Below, one piece after another: positions 24,413-33,035 of a DNA stretch of 63,287 bases. The first letter of the stretch is position 1; each line of letters opens with the position of its first letter. The notes under the pieces are model-generated. The model was not told the DNA's origin, made no database searches, and was given only the letters and a program-made list of their open reading frames with translations. Position numbers and translations under genes: made by a program. Source of the stretch: Burkholderiales bacterium RIFCSPHIGHO2_12_FULL_63_20 (lineage in GTDB: Bacteria; Pseudomonadota; Gammaproteobacteria; Burkholderiales; Burkholderiaceae_C); NCBI GenBank assembly GCA_001770775.1, contig MESA01000034.1, positions 384,907 to 448,193 on the forward strand, in the 5' to 3' direction.

Positions 24413-25974
24413 CGTGCCGCCACCCCTTGCAATTCTGCAATGCGGCGCTCGAGGGCTTGCGCTGACACACCTGCTGCCCCCAACTGCAGGGTGTAGCGGT
24501 ACATCTGCAAGGCATCGTCGTAGCGGCGCGCCTGATCGAGGGCCACGGCCAGGTTGTAAGCATGGGGCGCACTGTCGGGGGCCAGAGATTGGGCCAGCGT
24601 CAACGGCCCCAGGGCTTGAGCCCAACGTCCCTGTCTGCCCAGCAAGTTACCGAGGGCGGCCTGAGCGGCTGCATCACGCGGGCGAGACTGTACCCACTCC
24701 TGCAGACGGCTTTCGGCCGTGTCCGGATCAGACTCGGACAGAATCGCCAACATCCCGGTGCGCGCGGTTTCATTGTCGGGCCACATCTGAAGGCTGCGCT
24801 GATAGGCCAGCCAGGCGGCTTCGAGTTGCCGCTGGCGGTGCAAGGACACGGCCAGCCCCAGCGTGGCGTCTGGGTCGTCAGGCCGGCTTGCAAGCACCTG
24901 CTGATACAGCGTTTGCGCACGTGCGGCCTCACCTTGCCGCAAAGCAGACCAGGCGATTTGCAACTGCGACTGTGTTTGCGAACGAACCAGTTGCGCGGGG
25001 CGGTCGCCGGTTTCAAGCTGTCGTGCGGGTGCGGGTGCGGGTGCGGGTGCTGGTGCTGGTGCGGCACGAGCCACTGACGGGGCAGGTGTGGATGTGGATG
25101 TGGTCGATGATGTCGGCGTGCGTTGCGAGGCGCGCTTGGCGGCCGTTGCTGTCGGTGATGCCGCGGCGACAGGCGTGACCGAACCGATGTCAGACGGGCG
25201 TGCGGCAGTTGCCACCGTGTCAGCAGGCGCCTCAGTTTCCACCATGGTCTCGCCAGGCACGGCCGCTGACGCACTTTCCTGCATCATGGCCACCTCGTCT
25301 TGACCCGCTGCGGCAGAAGGCTGTGCTTCTGCGGCCGGGGTGAGTCCGGGTGTTTGTGTGGCCTGCCAGTATTGCCAGGCCATCGACGTCAAACCAGCCA
25401 GAGCCACACCAATCACCAAGCTCCACAGCAGGCGACGTCCCCGACTGCCCTCGCCCTGCGCTTGTGGCAGGCGCTGAGTGGCCGCGGCACCTGCCCCACC
25501 CAGCATGGCCTGTGCGGCCTCGCGAGCGGTGACCTGCGATCTGGGCTCTCCCCCTGTGCCCAATGGCATGGCAGGGATGGATGGCGCCGGCGAAGCGGCG
25601 GCCGCAGTGGCCTGACCCGCAGTAGTCGCGGCGGTGAAGGACGCAGATGGCTGCGGGGATGCAGATGGCTTCAGCGGTTCAGTCGGAGCCGGGGGCTCAG
25701 CTGGCACAGAGGGCGGTGCCTGCGTGACGGTCACGGGCGCAGGCGTTGCGACAGGCTCGGCAAGAGGCTCGGGTGAACGGGCCGGCTCAGGGGGGGCGTC
25801 ACAAATGGGGTCGAGCGTCAGCTCCAGCGGCGGGCTGTCCTGTGCCTGCGTGGGGGCGTCGGGCAGCGGCGCATCAAGGGGCGTCACGTCGAGCGGCGGT
25901 AGGTCGGTCGGGACCGACGCCTGCGCCTTGGACTTGTTCTGACTGCGCTGCAGGGCATCCAACAAAAGACTCAT
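24409..25974 (-). CDS. mshN: MSHA biogenesis protein MshN (TPR protein)
   Basis: 521 residues. It opens with SLLLDALQRSQNKSKA, a conserved start also seen in GspB/ExeB-like partners. A long Pro/Ala-rich cytoplasmic segment, a single membrane helix (RLLWSLVIGVALAGLTSMAW), a further Pro/Ala/Thr-rich periplasmic linker and C-terminal TPR repeats follow (AARAQTLYQQVLASRPDDPD, WLAYQRSLQMWPDNETAR, YDDALQMYRYTLQLGA). The linker includes a variable-looking PA repeat. It likely interacts with the MshM ATPase and the secretin. Its ATG overlaps the mshL stop by 4 bases. Confidence 0.87.
   Translation of the reverse strand: MSLLLDALQRSQNKSKAQASVPTDLPPLDVTPLDAPLPDAPTQAQDSPPLELTLDPICDAPPEPARSPEPLAEPVATPAPVTVTQAPPSVPAEPPAPTEPLKPSASPQPSASFTAATTAGQATAAAASPAPSIPAMPLGTGGEPRSQVTAREAAQAMLGGAGAAATQRLPQAQGEGSRGRRLLWSLVIGVALAGLTSMAWQYWQATQTPGLTPAAEAQPSAAAGQDEVAMMQESASAAVPGETMVETEAPADTVATAARPSDIGSVTPVAAASPTATAAKRASQRTPTSSTTSTSTPAPSVARAAPAPAPAPAPAPARQLETGDRPAQLVRSQTQSQLQIAWSALRQGEAARAQTLYQQVLASRPDDPDATLGLAVSLHRQRQLEAAWLAYQRSLQMWPDNETARTGMLAILSESDPDTAESRLQEWVQSRPRDAAAQAALGNLLGRQGRWAQALGPLTLAQSLAPDSAPHAYNLAVALDQARRYDDALQMYRYTLQLGAAGVSAQALERRIAELQGVAAR
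25023..25064 (-). repeat. Hexanucleotide tandem repeat coding Pro-Ala in mshN
   Basis: Seven consecutive 6-base units (GTGCGG or GTGCTG on the plus strand) encode a run of alternating Pro and Ala in the periplasmic linker of MshN. A change in copy number by slipped-strand pairing would stay in frame and only alter linker length. Confidence 0.8.
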
Positions 25975-27815
25975 GGCTGACCTCCGCCAGAGGTGTCAGA
26001 TGCTGCGGGGGCAAGGCGCATGCGATCGGGCATGGGACGCAGGGCTTCGCTGAGGTGAGGCTCAAAAGATTGGAGATCACCCGTCAGGCTGGCGCTGGTC
26101 ACCACCGTTGGACGCAGGAAAATCACCAGCTCGCTCTTGTTGCTCGACTTCTTCTTGTACTTGAACAACTCGCCCAGCCCCGGCACATTGCCTACGCCCG
26201 GTGTCTGATCCGTGCTCCCTGATACGTCGTCACGCATCAAACCGCCGAGCACCGCGGTGTCACCCGAGCGAACCTTGATGACCGACTCCATCTCGCGTGT
26301 CTGGATCTGGGGAATACGGCTGGAAATCTCAGAGAGATTGACCCCATCGTTGCGGGCCTGGGACAGGAAGATCGGCACAGCTGGATCTTCCACATAGCTC
26401 ACCACGCGCGACAGCGTGGGCCGCAGAATCAGCGTGACCTCATCGCCCTCACCTACCTGGGGCATCACGCTCATGACCAGTCCGACCGACACATTGTTGG
26501 GTGTGGACGTGATGGTGAACGTGGGCGGCGAGCCTGACGTGCCGGGCGTGTAATTACCCGTCAGCGTGAAATACACCAGATCCTCGGTGACCTTGAGCAT
26601 CGCCGCCTGGTTGTTGAGGGCGCTGATCTTGGGGCTGGAGAGCACTTTGGTGTTGCCGAACGACTCCAGCAGCCGCAAGGCCGCAAAAATCTGTGTGGTG
26701 ACATTGCCCACGCGCGATGGTGTGTAGTTCAGCATGCTGGGAATGACACCGCTGACAGGCACGCCCGAAGGCATCGCGGTGCCAGCCGGTCCAATCTGCA
26801 GCAATGGCACGCCCTTGCGGACGATGGACCAGTTGATGCCCTGCTGATACTCGTCAGAGAGGTTGACCTCGACGATGGTCGCTTCGATCATCACCTGGCG
26901 CCCCGCACTCTTCATGACACGGTCGATGAACTCACGCACCCGCATGTGCTGACGGAACGTGGCACGCACTGACACGACGCCAGACTCCGGGTTGGCAATC
27001 ACCGAGGCCGACTCCCGAAAACGCACAGGGGCCGCCGTCGGGGCAACAGGGACTGGGGCCGCACCGCCAGGCGTGACTGCGGAAACCAGCACCTGCGCAA
27101 CTTGAGCTGCGGCAGCTGAGGCGGGTGCAGCAACGGCAGGCGTGGCTGCTTGTGCCCCCTCCTCTGGCATGACCTTATCGGTCTCGCGCAGCAGGTCGCG
27201 GAGATTCTGGGTCAGAGTCTCCCAGAAACGGTTGCTGGAGGTGTTGCTCAGTGCGGTGCTGGAGCTGTTGCTGGTGCCGCCCCGACTTGACTGGGAGATG
27301 CTGGTGCTGGCCCCGATTTCGCTGCGCGCCTCGCGCGCCACGTTGAGGTAGTCAATCCGATAGTGCTTGAGCACAGGCGCATCCGGCATGACAAACAGGT
27401 TGCGGCCCTCCATCTCATAGCGCATGTTGGCCTGCACGGCTGCGCGGTCGAGAATCTCGGTCACCGTCTGGTCAATCGCGTTCATGCTGACCGTGCCGGT
27501 CAGGTCAGGGTGGATGTCGAGATTGAGCCGGGCATCGCGAGCGATGGCAAACAGCAAACTGCGGATGTCGACGTTGTGCACGCTGACGGAGAACACTTCG
27601 GCCTTGGCCCGTCCACTGCTGGGCGGGGGCGGCAGCAGCGGTGTGTTGACCAGCGCGGGCGGCGTACCAGGCGCAGCTGTGGGTGGCCGCAGATGCCCGG
27701 CGTTGGGTTCGGGCTGCCTGATTGCGCAAGCACCCAAGCCAACGGCCAGAAGCAGCACCAGGGGTTTGCATCGGGCCATCGAGAACATGTTGGTGGTCTG
27801 GGTCAAACGCATCAT
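25971..27815 (-). CDS. mshL: MSHA pilus secretin MshL
   Basis: 614 residues. A lipoprotein signal is visible (LVLLLAVGLGAC, lipobox Cys near residue 30). The N-terminal STN-like domain follows (VDIRSLLFAIARDARLNLDI), then TVTEILDRAAVQANMRYE. After a Ser/Ala/Pro-rich stretch come the N1-type domain (VVSVRATFRQHMRVREFIDR) and the secretin barrel: IEATIVEVNLSDEYQQGINW, KVLSSPKISALNNQAAMLKV, EMESVIKVRSGDTAVLGGLM and the C-terminal KKSSNKSELVIFLRPTVV. It forms the outer-membrane pore for the pilus. It starts with ATGATG overlapping the mshM stop by 4 bases. Confidence 0.94.
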   Translation of the reverse strand: MMRLTQTTNMFSMARCKPLVLLLAVGLGACAIRQPEPNAGHLRPPTAAPGTPPALVNTPLLPPPPSSGRAKAEVFSVSVHNVDIRSLLFAIARDARLNLDIHPDLTGTVSMNAIDQTVTEILDRAAVQANMRYEMEGRNLFVMPDAPVLKHYRIDYLNVAREARSEIGASTSISQSSRGGTSNSSSTALSNTSSNRFWETLTQNLRDLLRETDKVMPEEGAQAATPAVAAPASAAAAQVAQVLVSAVTPGGAAPVPVAPTAAPVRFRESASVIANPESGVVSVRATFRQHMRVREFIDRVMKSAGRQVMIEATIVEVNLSDEYQQGINWSIVRKGVPLLQIGPAGTAMPSGVPVSGVIPSMLNYTPSRVGNVTTQIFAALRLLESFGNTKVLSSPKISALNNQAAMLKVTEDLVYFTLTGNYTPGTSGSPPTFTITSTPNNVSVGLVMSVMPQVGEGDEVTLILRPTLSRVVSYVEDPAVPIFLSQARNDGVNLSEISSRIPQIQTREMESVIKVRSGDTAVLGGLMRDDVSGSTDQTPGVGNVPGLGELFKYKKKSSNKSELVIFLRPTVVTSASLTGDLQSFEPHLSEALRPMPDRMRLAPAASDTSGGGQP

Positions 27816-29263
27816 GACGGCACCCGCTCCGGGTAAGCCTCTGTACGCAGGCGAACCAGGGATCGCGGCAGAGGTTTGTAGGTTTTAAGTGAGGCAGGCC
27901 ATTCTTGCAGGCTTTGCATGGCCGATGAGCTGTCCGTGTACCGTCCTGCATACACGGCCCAGATGTTCACCGCAATTCCCGTTGATTTGGCAAGATAAAC
28001 CCGGTCTTGCAACCAGACTTCAACACCCGCATCTTTGATCTGCTGCGCCAGACGCCGCGCACCTGCTGCGTTGTCAGCCAATGCCACCTGCACCACCCAG
28101 AAGTTCTGCGCGGGGTCGTCAAACACTGCGCGGGTGCGCAGCAAGGTGTCGCGCAAATCGGGCGACACCGCTTCATAACGGCGCTGCAGATCGGACGTGA
28201 CCGGGACACGGTCTGGGTCAGCTCGGAGGGCCGACGGCACAGGGTGGCTTGCAGTCGCAGACAGAGTGGCAAATGTGGGTGCCGATGTGGGTGCAGCGAT
28301 GGCACGCTCAGCAGCGGTGGCCGTGCGCTGGCCCAGCCCGTAGCCGACTGCCCCGCCAACGCCCAAGCCCAGGGTCGCCAGGGCACCCAGCGCCAACCAG
28401 AACGACGGGTGATGCCTTGCGTTATTCATGGCACCCGCCCGCTTCATCCCCGCACCTTGAAACTCTGCCACTGCCAGGCGCACATGCTCTCGTCCGATCT
28501 GTCGAGAGCCTTGTGCAAACGCTGCCAGCAAGGCCTTGTCGGCCAGCAGGTGGAGGGCGCGGATACGTCCCCCCGAAGCATCGGTGAGTTGCTTCATGGC
28601 GCGCGGCTCAAACAAAGCGCCCCCCTGCCACCCCGCGCGACGCAAGCGATGTTCGATGTAGGCTGCCGCATCAGGGCCATTGAGGGGCTGCAACTCGAAA
28701 CGGTGCACCACGCGGTCGCGCACCTGACGCAACTTCGGCAAGGCCAGAAGCTCATCGAGTTCGGGCTGACCGAACAGCACGATTTGCAGCAGTTTGTGCT
28801 GAGCCGTTTCGAGGTTGGACAGCAGTTTGATCTCTTCGAGCGACTCTGGCGGCATCGCCTGTGCCTCGTCAATCAGCACCACAGCCCGACGGCCTTGGGC
28901 GTGACGCTCCAGCAAGGCCTGTTGAATGGTCAGCACCAATGGCTGCCCATCGACAGGAGGCTGCAGCCCCCAATCCGCAATCAATGACTGCAAGATCTCG
29001 CGCGGACCAAACGAGGGGTTGGCCAGGTAGACCAGATCGACCTGTTCACGCGGCAAGCGCTCTGCCAGCATGCGACACAACATGGTCTTGCCGCTGCCCA
29101 CCTCTCCCACGACCACAACGATGCCGTCCTCGTCCAGAACGGCATGTTGCAAGGCATCCAGGATGGCGCCTCTGGCCTGCCCCTCGAAAAAGAACTTCCC
29201 GTTGGGCGTGATCCCGAACGGTGCATCTGTCAATCGAAAGTGTTCAAGATAGAGAGAGGACAA
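27812..29263 (-). CDS. mshM: MSHA biogenesis ATPase MshM (ExeA/GspA-like)
   Basis: An AAA+ ATPase of the ExeA family (LYLEHFRLTDAPFGITPNGK, Walker A VGEVGSGKTMLC, Walker B VVLIDEAQAMPP, sensor region LLQIVLFGQPELDELL). A membrane helix follows (FWLALGALATLGLGVGGAVGY), then a C-terminal SPOR-like periplasmic domain (QNFWVVQVALADNAAGARRL). I place the start at a TTG (29263) with AAGAAG 5 bases upstream, because homologs begin at this point and a promoter-like element covers the alternative ATG at 29320. The longer form would add 19 unconserved AT-rich-coded residues. It is the first gene of the pilus operon. Confidence 0.85.
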   Translation of the reverse strand: MSSLYLEHFRLTDAPFGITPNGKFFFEGQARGAILDALQHAVLDEDGIVVVVGEVGSGKTMLCRMLAERLPREQVDLVYLANPSFGPREILQSLIADWGLQPPVDGQPLVLTIQQALLERHAQGRRAVVLIDEAQAMPPESLEEIKLLSNLETAQHKLLQIVLFGQPELDELLALPKLRQVRDRVVHRFELQPLNGPDAAAYIEHRLRRAGWQGGALFEPRAMKQLTDASGGRIRALHLLADKALLAAFAQGSRQIGREHVRLAVAEFQGAGMKRAGAMNNARHHPSFWLALGALATLGLGVGGAVGYGLGQRTATAAERAIAAPTSAPTFATLSATASHPVPSALRADPDRVPVTSDLQRRYEAVSPDLRDTLLRTRAVFDDPAQNFWVVQVALADNAAGARRLAQQIKDAGVEVWLQDRVYLAKSTGIAVNIWAVYAGRYTDSSSAMQSLQEWPASLKTYKPLPRSLVRLRTEAYPERVPS

Positions 29264-29292
29264 GTCAACTTCTTTTGTTGTCGATAAAGAAA

Positions 29293-29320
29293 AATGTAAC
29301 CGTTTAAAAGCATATGTCAT
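29293..29320 (-). promoter_or_regulatory. Candidate promoter of the msh operon
   Basis: On the minus strand ATGACA (29320-29315) and TACATT (29298-29293) are separated by 16 bases in a locally AT-rich patch. Transcription would begin near 29286, upstream of the proposed TTG start of mshM and downstream of the ATG at 29320. Confidence 0.4.
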
Positions 29321-29376
29321 CGCACGTCGTCTGCGATAGAGGTTTAGCCCCTTGCATGTTCGAATATGGCAACACC

Positions 29377-29412
29377 GTGCCAGAGGTGCCAGAGGTGCCG
29401 TGAATTTGGCAC
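29377..29412. repeat. 9-bp direct repeats and inverted GTGCC words in the mshM/GGDEF divergent spacer
   Basis: GTGCCAGAG occurs twice back to back (29377-29385, 29386-29394), followed by a third GTGCC (29395-29399) and its inverted form GGCAC (29408-29412). They lie in the 260-base gap between the msh operon and two diguanylate cyclase genes. The arrangement looks like iterated regulator binding sites, but no protein is known to bind it. Confidence 0.5.
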
Positions 29413-29526
29413 GCCTGTCTTGGAAGCGTGCCGCCTATAGGGGAAAGCCTCCACGCCCACGCAGACTGAGGCCGACATGGGCACGTTACGATCCGGCGCA
29501 TTGACCGATGTCTTGCGTCAGTTGTG

Positions 29527-30837
29527 ATGACCGCCCTTACCGCCTCTTTGCTCCAGTCGACTGCTCTTACTCCTTCCGGGTTTGGCGTCACCGTGCCTGG
29601 GCCTGTCGAGGAGACGCCGATCGAGGCGGAGGAAGTTGAGCGGCTGTTGAACAATGGCAAACCGGCATTGCGCTTGCCGGAGCCCTTGGAAAAAGCCTTC
29701 CTTGCCGACGCCGGCCCTCAGCGCCTGCGCACCATGGTCATCTGCGGCATTCTGGTGGCCGTCATTTTCAATTTTTTGCTGGTCTCAGACTGGCTGCTGT
29801 TGCCCGATCAATTCGATCTCGCCCTGCGCTTGCGTCTGTTCCTCTTCACGCCTGGCATCATCGTCGGCGTGTTCCTGCTTTCTCGAATGGCTTCGCCTTC
29901 GATGCGGGAGTGGCTGCTGATCATCCCCGCCGCAGCCGCCTGCGCCATGAACGCATGGCTGTGCATGTCGAGCACCGATCCTCTTGCCGTGCCCTACCTG
30001 AGCAGTTTGGCCACCATTGCCATGTTTGCCAACAGCGTGGTGCGGATGCGTTTCGCCCCTGCCGCGGTGCTGGATGCGATCATCATGCTGTTGTACGTGG
30101 TGGCAGCTATCAACATGCCGACTTCGCAGGCGCCGATCCTGATCCCAGGTTGCCTTCTGCTGGCCTGCACCATGGTCTTCACACTCTACGGCTGTTATTG
30201 CCAGGAGCGCGACGATCGTCTGAACTGGTTGCTGCACTTGCGCGAGCGCCTGCTCCTCCAAGACCTGGAAGTCGCCAATCAAGAACTGCATGACGCCTCT
30301 CGCAGCGACATGCTGACCGAAGTGGCCAACCGCCGTCACTTTGACGAACACCTCGCTGAAGTTTGGGAGCGGAACAAGCGCGACGGTGGTGAAGTGGCCC
30401 TGATCATGATCGACGTCGATCACTTCAAGGCCTACAACGACCGATACGGTCACCCCGTGGGCGATGCCTGCCTCAAAGCCGTGGCGAGCGCACTGAAAAG
30501 ACGCCTGCGTGGACCCGGCGATCTGATTGCGCGTTATGGCGGCGAGGAGTTCATTGCCGTTCTCTCTGGCACCTCCTTGCACACGGTACAAGGCGCTGCA
30601 GAACGCATTCGGCGAGGCATTGAGGGCCTCAATATCTTGCATGCCACATCCAGCACGCACGCAGTCGTGACGGTCAGCATCGGCGTGACCACCATGAGGC
30701 CGTTGGCACCCGGCGCCACAACGACACGCCTGATCTCTGCGGCTGACGAGGCCCTGTATCAGGCCAAGAAAGGTGGTCGCAACCGTGTGGTCGCCTTGGG
30801 GATGGACCTGGATGAGATGAACGAATGCGCACCCTGA
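29527..30837 (+). CDS. Membrane-bound diguanylate cyclase (GGDEF) 1
   Basis: 436 residues. The N-terminal half is a membrane sensor of about six helices (MVICGILVAVIFNFLLVSDW, LLIIPAAAACAMNAW and others). A coiled-coil signalling helix follows (LHLRERLLLQDLEVANQELH), then a GGDEF domain with the start motif SDMLTEVANRRHFDEHL, the metal-site Asp in IMIDVDHFKAYNDRYGH and the catalytic RYGGEEF (338-342). The residue pattern predicts active cyclic di-GMP synthesis. The position of the inhibitory RxxD site reads GPGD, so feedback inhibition may be absent. It diverges from mshM and overlaps the next GGDEF gene by 13 bases. A GTG lies just before the ATG. Confidence 0.92.
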   Translation: MTALTASLLQSTALTPSGFGVTVPGPVEETPIEAEEVERLLNNGKPALRLPEPLEKAFLADAGPQRLRTMVICGILVAVIFNFLLVSDWLLLPDQFDLALRLRLFLFTPGIIVGVFLLSRMASPSMREWLLIIPAAAACAMNAWLCMSSTDPLAVPYLSSLATIAMFANSVVRMRFAPAAVLDAIIMLLYVVAAINMPTSQAPILIPGCLLLACTMVFTLYGCYCQERDDRLNWLLHLRERLLLQDLEVANQELHDASRSDMLTEVANRRHFDEHLAEVWERNKRDGGEVALIMIDVDHFKAYNDRYGHPVGDACLKAVASALKRRLRGPGDLIARYGGEEFIAVLSGTSLHTVQGAAERIRRGIEGLNILHATSSTHAVVTVSIGVTTMRPLAPGATTTRLISAADEALYQAKKGGRNRVVALGMDLDEMNECAP

Positions 30838-32096
30838 CTGCCCCCCTGCCGCAGGACGCCGCGCCTGACCTCGACCCCCAGCGTGATACCGCTCGCACCG
30901 TGATGATCGACGGCCTGCTGCAGCGTGGTTTCCCTCTCATGATGTTTCCGCGCGAACTGGAGCGTGAGTTTCAGTTCGCCGGTCTACCGGCCAGACGAGC
31001 TCACATTCTCAAAAGTGGCTTCATCTCGCTGCTGATCTTCAATGTGTTTCTGGTGGCCGACTACTTGATGCTGCCCGACGTGTTCAACCTGGCGCTGACC
31101 TTGCGGCTGCTGGTGTTCACCCCCATCGCCCTGCTCTTCTTGTTGACGTTTCAGCAGGGTCGGGTCCGCGTTTTGGCCGATGCATCGCCGTTGGTGCTGG
31201 AGTCCATCGCCATGGTCAGTGGGCTCTCTGCAGCGGCGGTGCTGGCGTTCATCCTCGCGAGCAGCAACAGTCCATTGGCCTACCTGTACCATATCGGGTT
31301 CATGGTGGTCATCACCTACGGCAACATCGTGCAGCGCATGCGCTTTTGGTATGCCGTGGCGTTTTCTCTGGCCTTGATCACCTTGCATGTGGGGGGGGTC
31401 TATGCCCTGCCATCCTTTCCGGAACGCATGGTGCTGCCGTTGGTGTCCATGGTGCTGGCCAGCGCCGCCTTCACCCTGACCGCCAATTACGCGCTTGAGA
31501 ACGACGAGCGTCGTCGCTTTTTGCTGACTGAGCGCGAGCGTGGGCTGATCCGCTCGCTCACCCAAACGCAAGTCCGCTTGCGTGAACTATCACGCGTCGA
31601 CGAGCTCACGGGGCTCTACAACCGTCGCCATTTTGAAGCGTCCATGCAGACCCTGTGGCAGCGTGTCAGCTTCGGACGCATCCCCATGGCCATCCTGATG
31701 ATCGACGTGGACCACTTCAAAAAGTTCAACGATCACTACGGCCATCCTGCCGGTGACGCCTGCCTCAGGCAAGTCTGTCAGGTGCTGAAGCAGACCTTGA
31801 GTGGTCAAGGCGTGATCGTGGCGCGCTACGGTGGAGAGGAGTTCATCGCGGCCATTCCCAATCTGGATGAGGCCGCCACGCTGGCCCTGGCCGAGCAGGT
31901 GCGTGCCAACGTCGAACGCTGCCAGATCCTGCATGAACGCTCCAGTACCTCGAGCGTGGTCACAGTCAGCCTGGGGCTGGCCTGGTGTGAGGCACGCCCG
32001 GAAATGAAGGTAGAGCACCTGCTGGCCCTCGCCGATGGCGCCCTGTACGACGCCAAACACCAAGGACGTAACCGCGTTTGCAGTCAATCCACCTGA
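30825..32096 (+). CDS. Membrane-bound diguanylate cyclase (GGDEF) 2
   Basis: 423 residues, a paralogue of the preceding gene. The first membrane segments align closely (ISLLIFNVFLVADYLMLPD against the VAVIFNFLLVSDWLLLPD stretch of its neighbour). The GGDEF domain has VDELTGLYNRRHFEASM, LMIDVDHFKKFNDHYGH and RYGGEEF at 336-340. The inhibitory-site position reads GQGV, so no RxxD. It starts 13 bases before the end of the first cyclase gene, which suggests coupled translation, and ends 11 bases before the convergent efflux gene. Confidence 0.92.
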   Translation: MRTLTAPLPQDAAPDLDPQRDTARTVMIDGLLQRGFPLMMFPRELEREFQFAGLPARRAHILKSGFISLLIFNVFLVADYLMLPDVFNLALTLRLLVFTPIALLFLLTFQQGRVRVLADASPLVLESIAMVSGLSAAAVLAFILASSNSPLAYLYHIGFMVVITYGNIVQRMRFWYAVAFSLALITLHVGGVYALPSFPERMVLPLVSMVLASAAFTLTANYALENDERRRFLLTERERGLIRSLTQTQVRLRELSRVDELTGLYNRRHFEASMQTLWQRVSFGRIPMAILMIDVDHFKKFNDHYGHPAGDACLRQVCQVLKQTLSGQGVIVARYGGEEFIAAIPNLDEAATLALAEQVRANVERCQILHERSSTSSVVTVSLGLAWCEARPEMKVEHLLALADGALYDAKHQGRNRVCSQST

Positions 32097-32107
32097 TTGC
32101 GTGAGCC

Positions 32108-33028
32108 TCAGGCGTGCTCGGTGTGCGCTACCGGGTCCAGATGGGTCATCACGTCGAGCACCGGCAGCGAAGCCATCACCCGCTCGCGGGCAGCAAACGC
32201 GATGTCATGCCCCTGCCGCACGGTCAGTTCACCGTCCACTTCCAGGTGCGCGTCCACCACGATCATGTCGCCCATCTTGCGCGTGCGCACGTCGTGTACC
32301 CCCGCCACGCCAGGCGTCTCGCGCAACAGCGTGTGAATCTGATCGATCTGTTCCTGGGTGGCAGAGCGGTCCATCAGGTCGCTCAGGGCATTCCAGGCAA
32401 ACTCCCAGCCCATCTTGCCCACCATGAAGCCCACGATGAGCGCGGCCACCGGGTCGAGCAAGGGGTAGCCCATCAGGTTGCCCACAATGCCCAGTGCCAC
32501 CACCAGCGACGAAGCCGCATCCGAGCGCGCATGCCAGGCATTGGCCACCAGCATGCTGGAGCGCACGCGCTCGGCGGCATGCAGCATGTAGCGGAACAGG
32601 AACTCCTTGGATAGCAGCGTGAACACGGCCACGTACAGCGCAATCGGCTTGACGTCGGGAATGCTCTCGGGCGTACTCAGCTTGCCCACGGCACTCCACA
32701 GCATGCCCACGCCCACGCTCAACAGCAGCACGCCCAGCACCATCGAGGCCGCGGTCTCATACCGATGATGACCGTAGTGGTGATCGGCATCCGGGCCCTT
32801 TCGGCTGTGCCGACTGGCCAGCAACACCACAAAGTCGGCGACGAGGTCGGACAGGGAGTGGATGCCGTCGGCGATCAAGGCCTGTGAATGGGCGAAGAAG
32901 CCCACCACCACCTGCAGCACCGTCAACACCAGGTTGACGCCCACGCTCACCCAGGTGGTGCGCTGAGCGACGCGGTGCCGCTCTGGGGTGTCCTCTTCCC
33001 CGCTGTCGATCAGGCCGGGCGTGTCCAT
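32108..33028 (-). CDS. Cation diffusion facilitator (FieF-like) efflux transporter
   Basis: 306 residues of the CDF family. Six helices are apparent, with the metal-site motifs ADGIHSLSDLVADF in helix 2 and WHARSDAASSLVVALG in helix 5 (HxxxD). The C-terminal cytoplasmic domain binds metal in this family (VAGVHDVRTRKMGDMIVVDA, HLEVDGELTV). The ADHHYGHHRYE loop is His-rich. It exchanges protons for divalent metals such as Zn2+ or Fe2+; the specific metal is not determinable. It lies 7 bases past ribA on the same strand. Confidence 0.92.
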   Translation of the reverse strand: MDTPGLIDSGEEDTPERHRVAQRTTWVSVGVNLVLTVLQVVVGFFAHSQALIADGIHSLSDLVADFVVLLASRHSRKGPDADHHYGHHRYETAASMVLGVLLLSVGVGMLWSAVGKLSTPESIPDVKPIALYVAVFTLLSKEFLFRYMLHAAERVRSSMLVANAWHARSDAASSLVVALGIVGNLMGYPLLDPVAALIVGFMVGKMGWEFAWNALSDLMDRSATQEQIDQIHTLLRETPGVAGVHDVRTRKMGDMIVVDAHLEVDGELTVRQGHDIAFAARERVMASLPVLDVMTHLDPVAHTEHA

Positions 33029-33035
33029 GACCGGA

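Noticed and set aside
29401-29426. Sigma54 promoter at TGGCACG upstream of the first GGDEF gene
   Set aside because: The -24-like word is present but the -12 GC is not at the required spacing.
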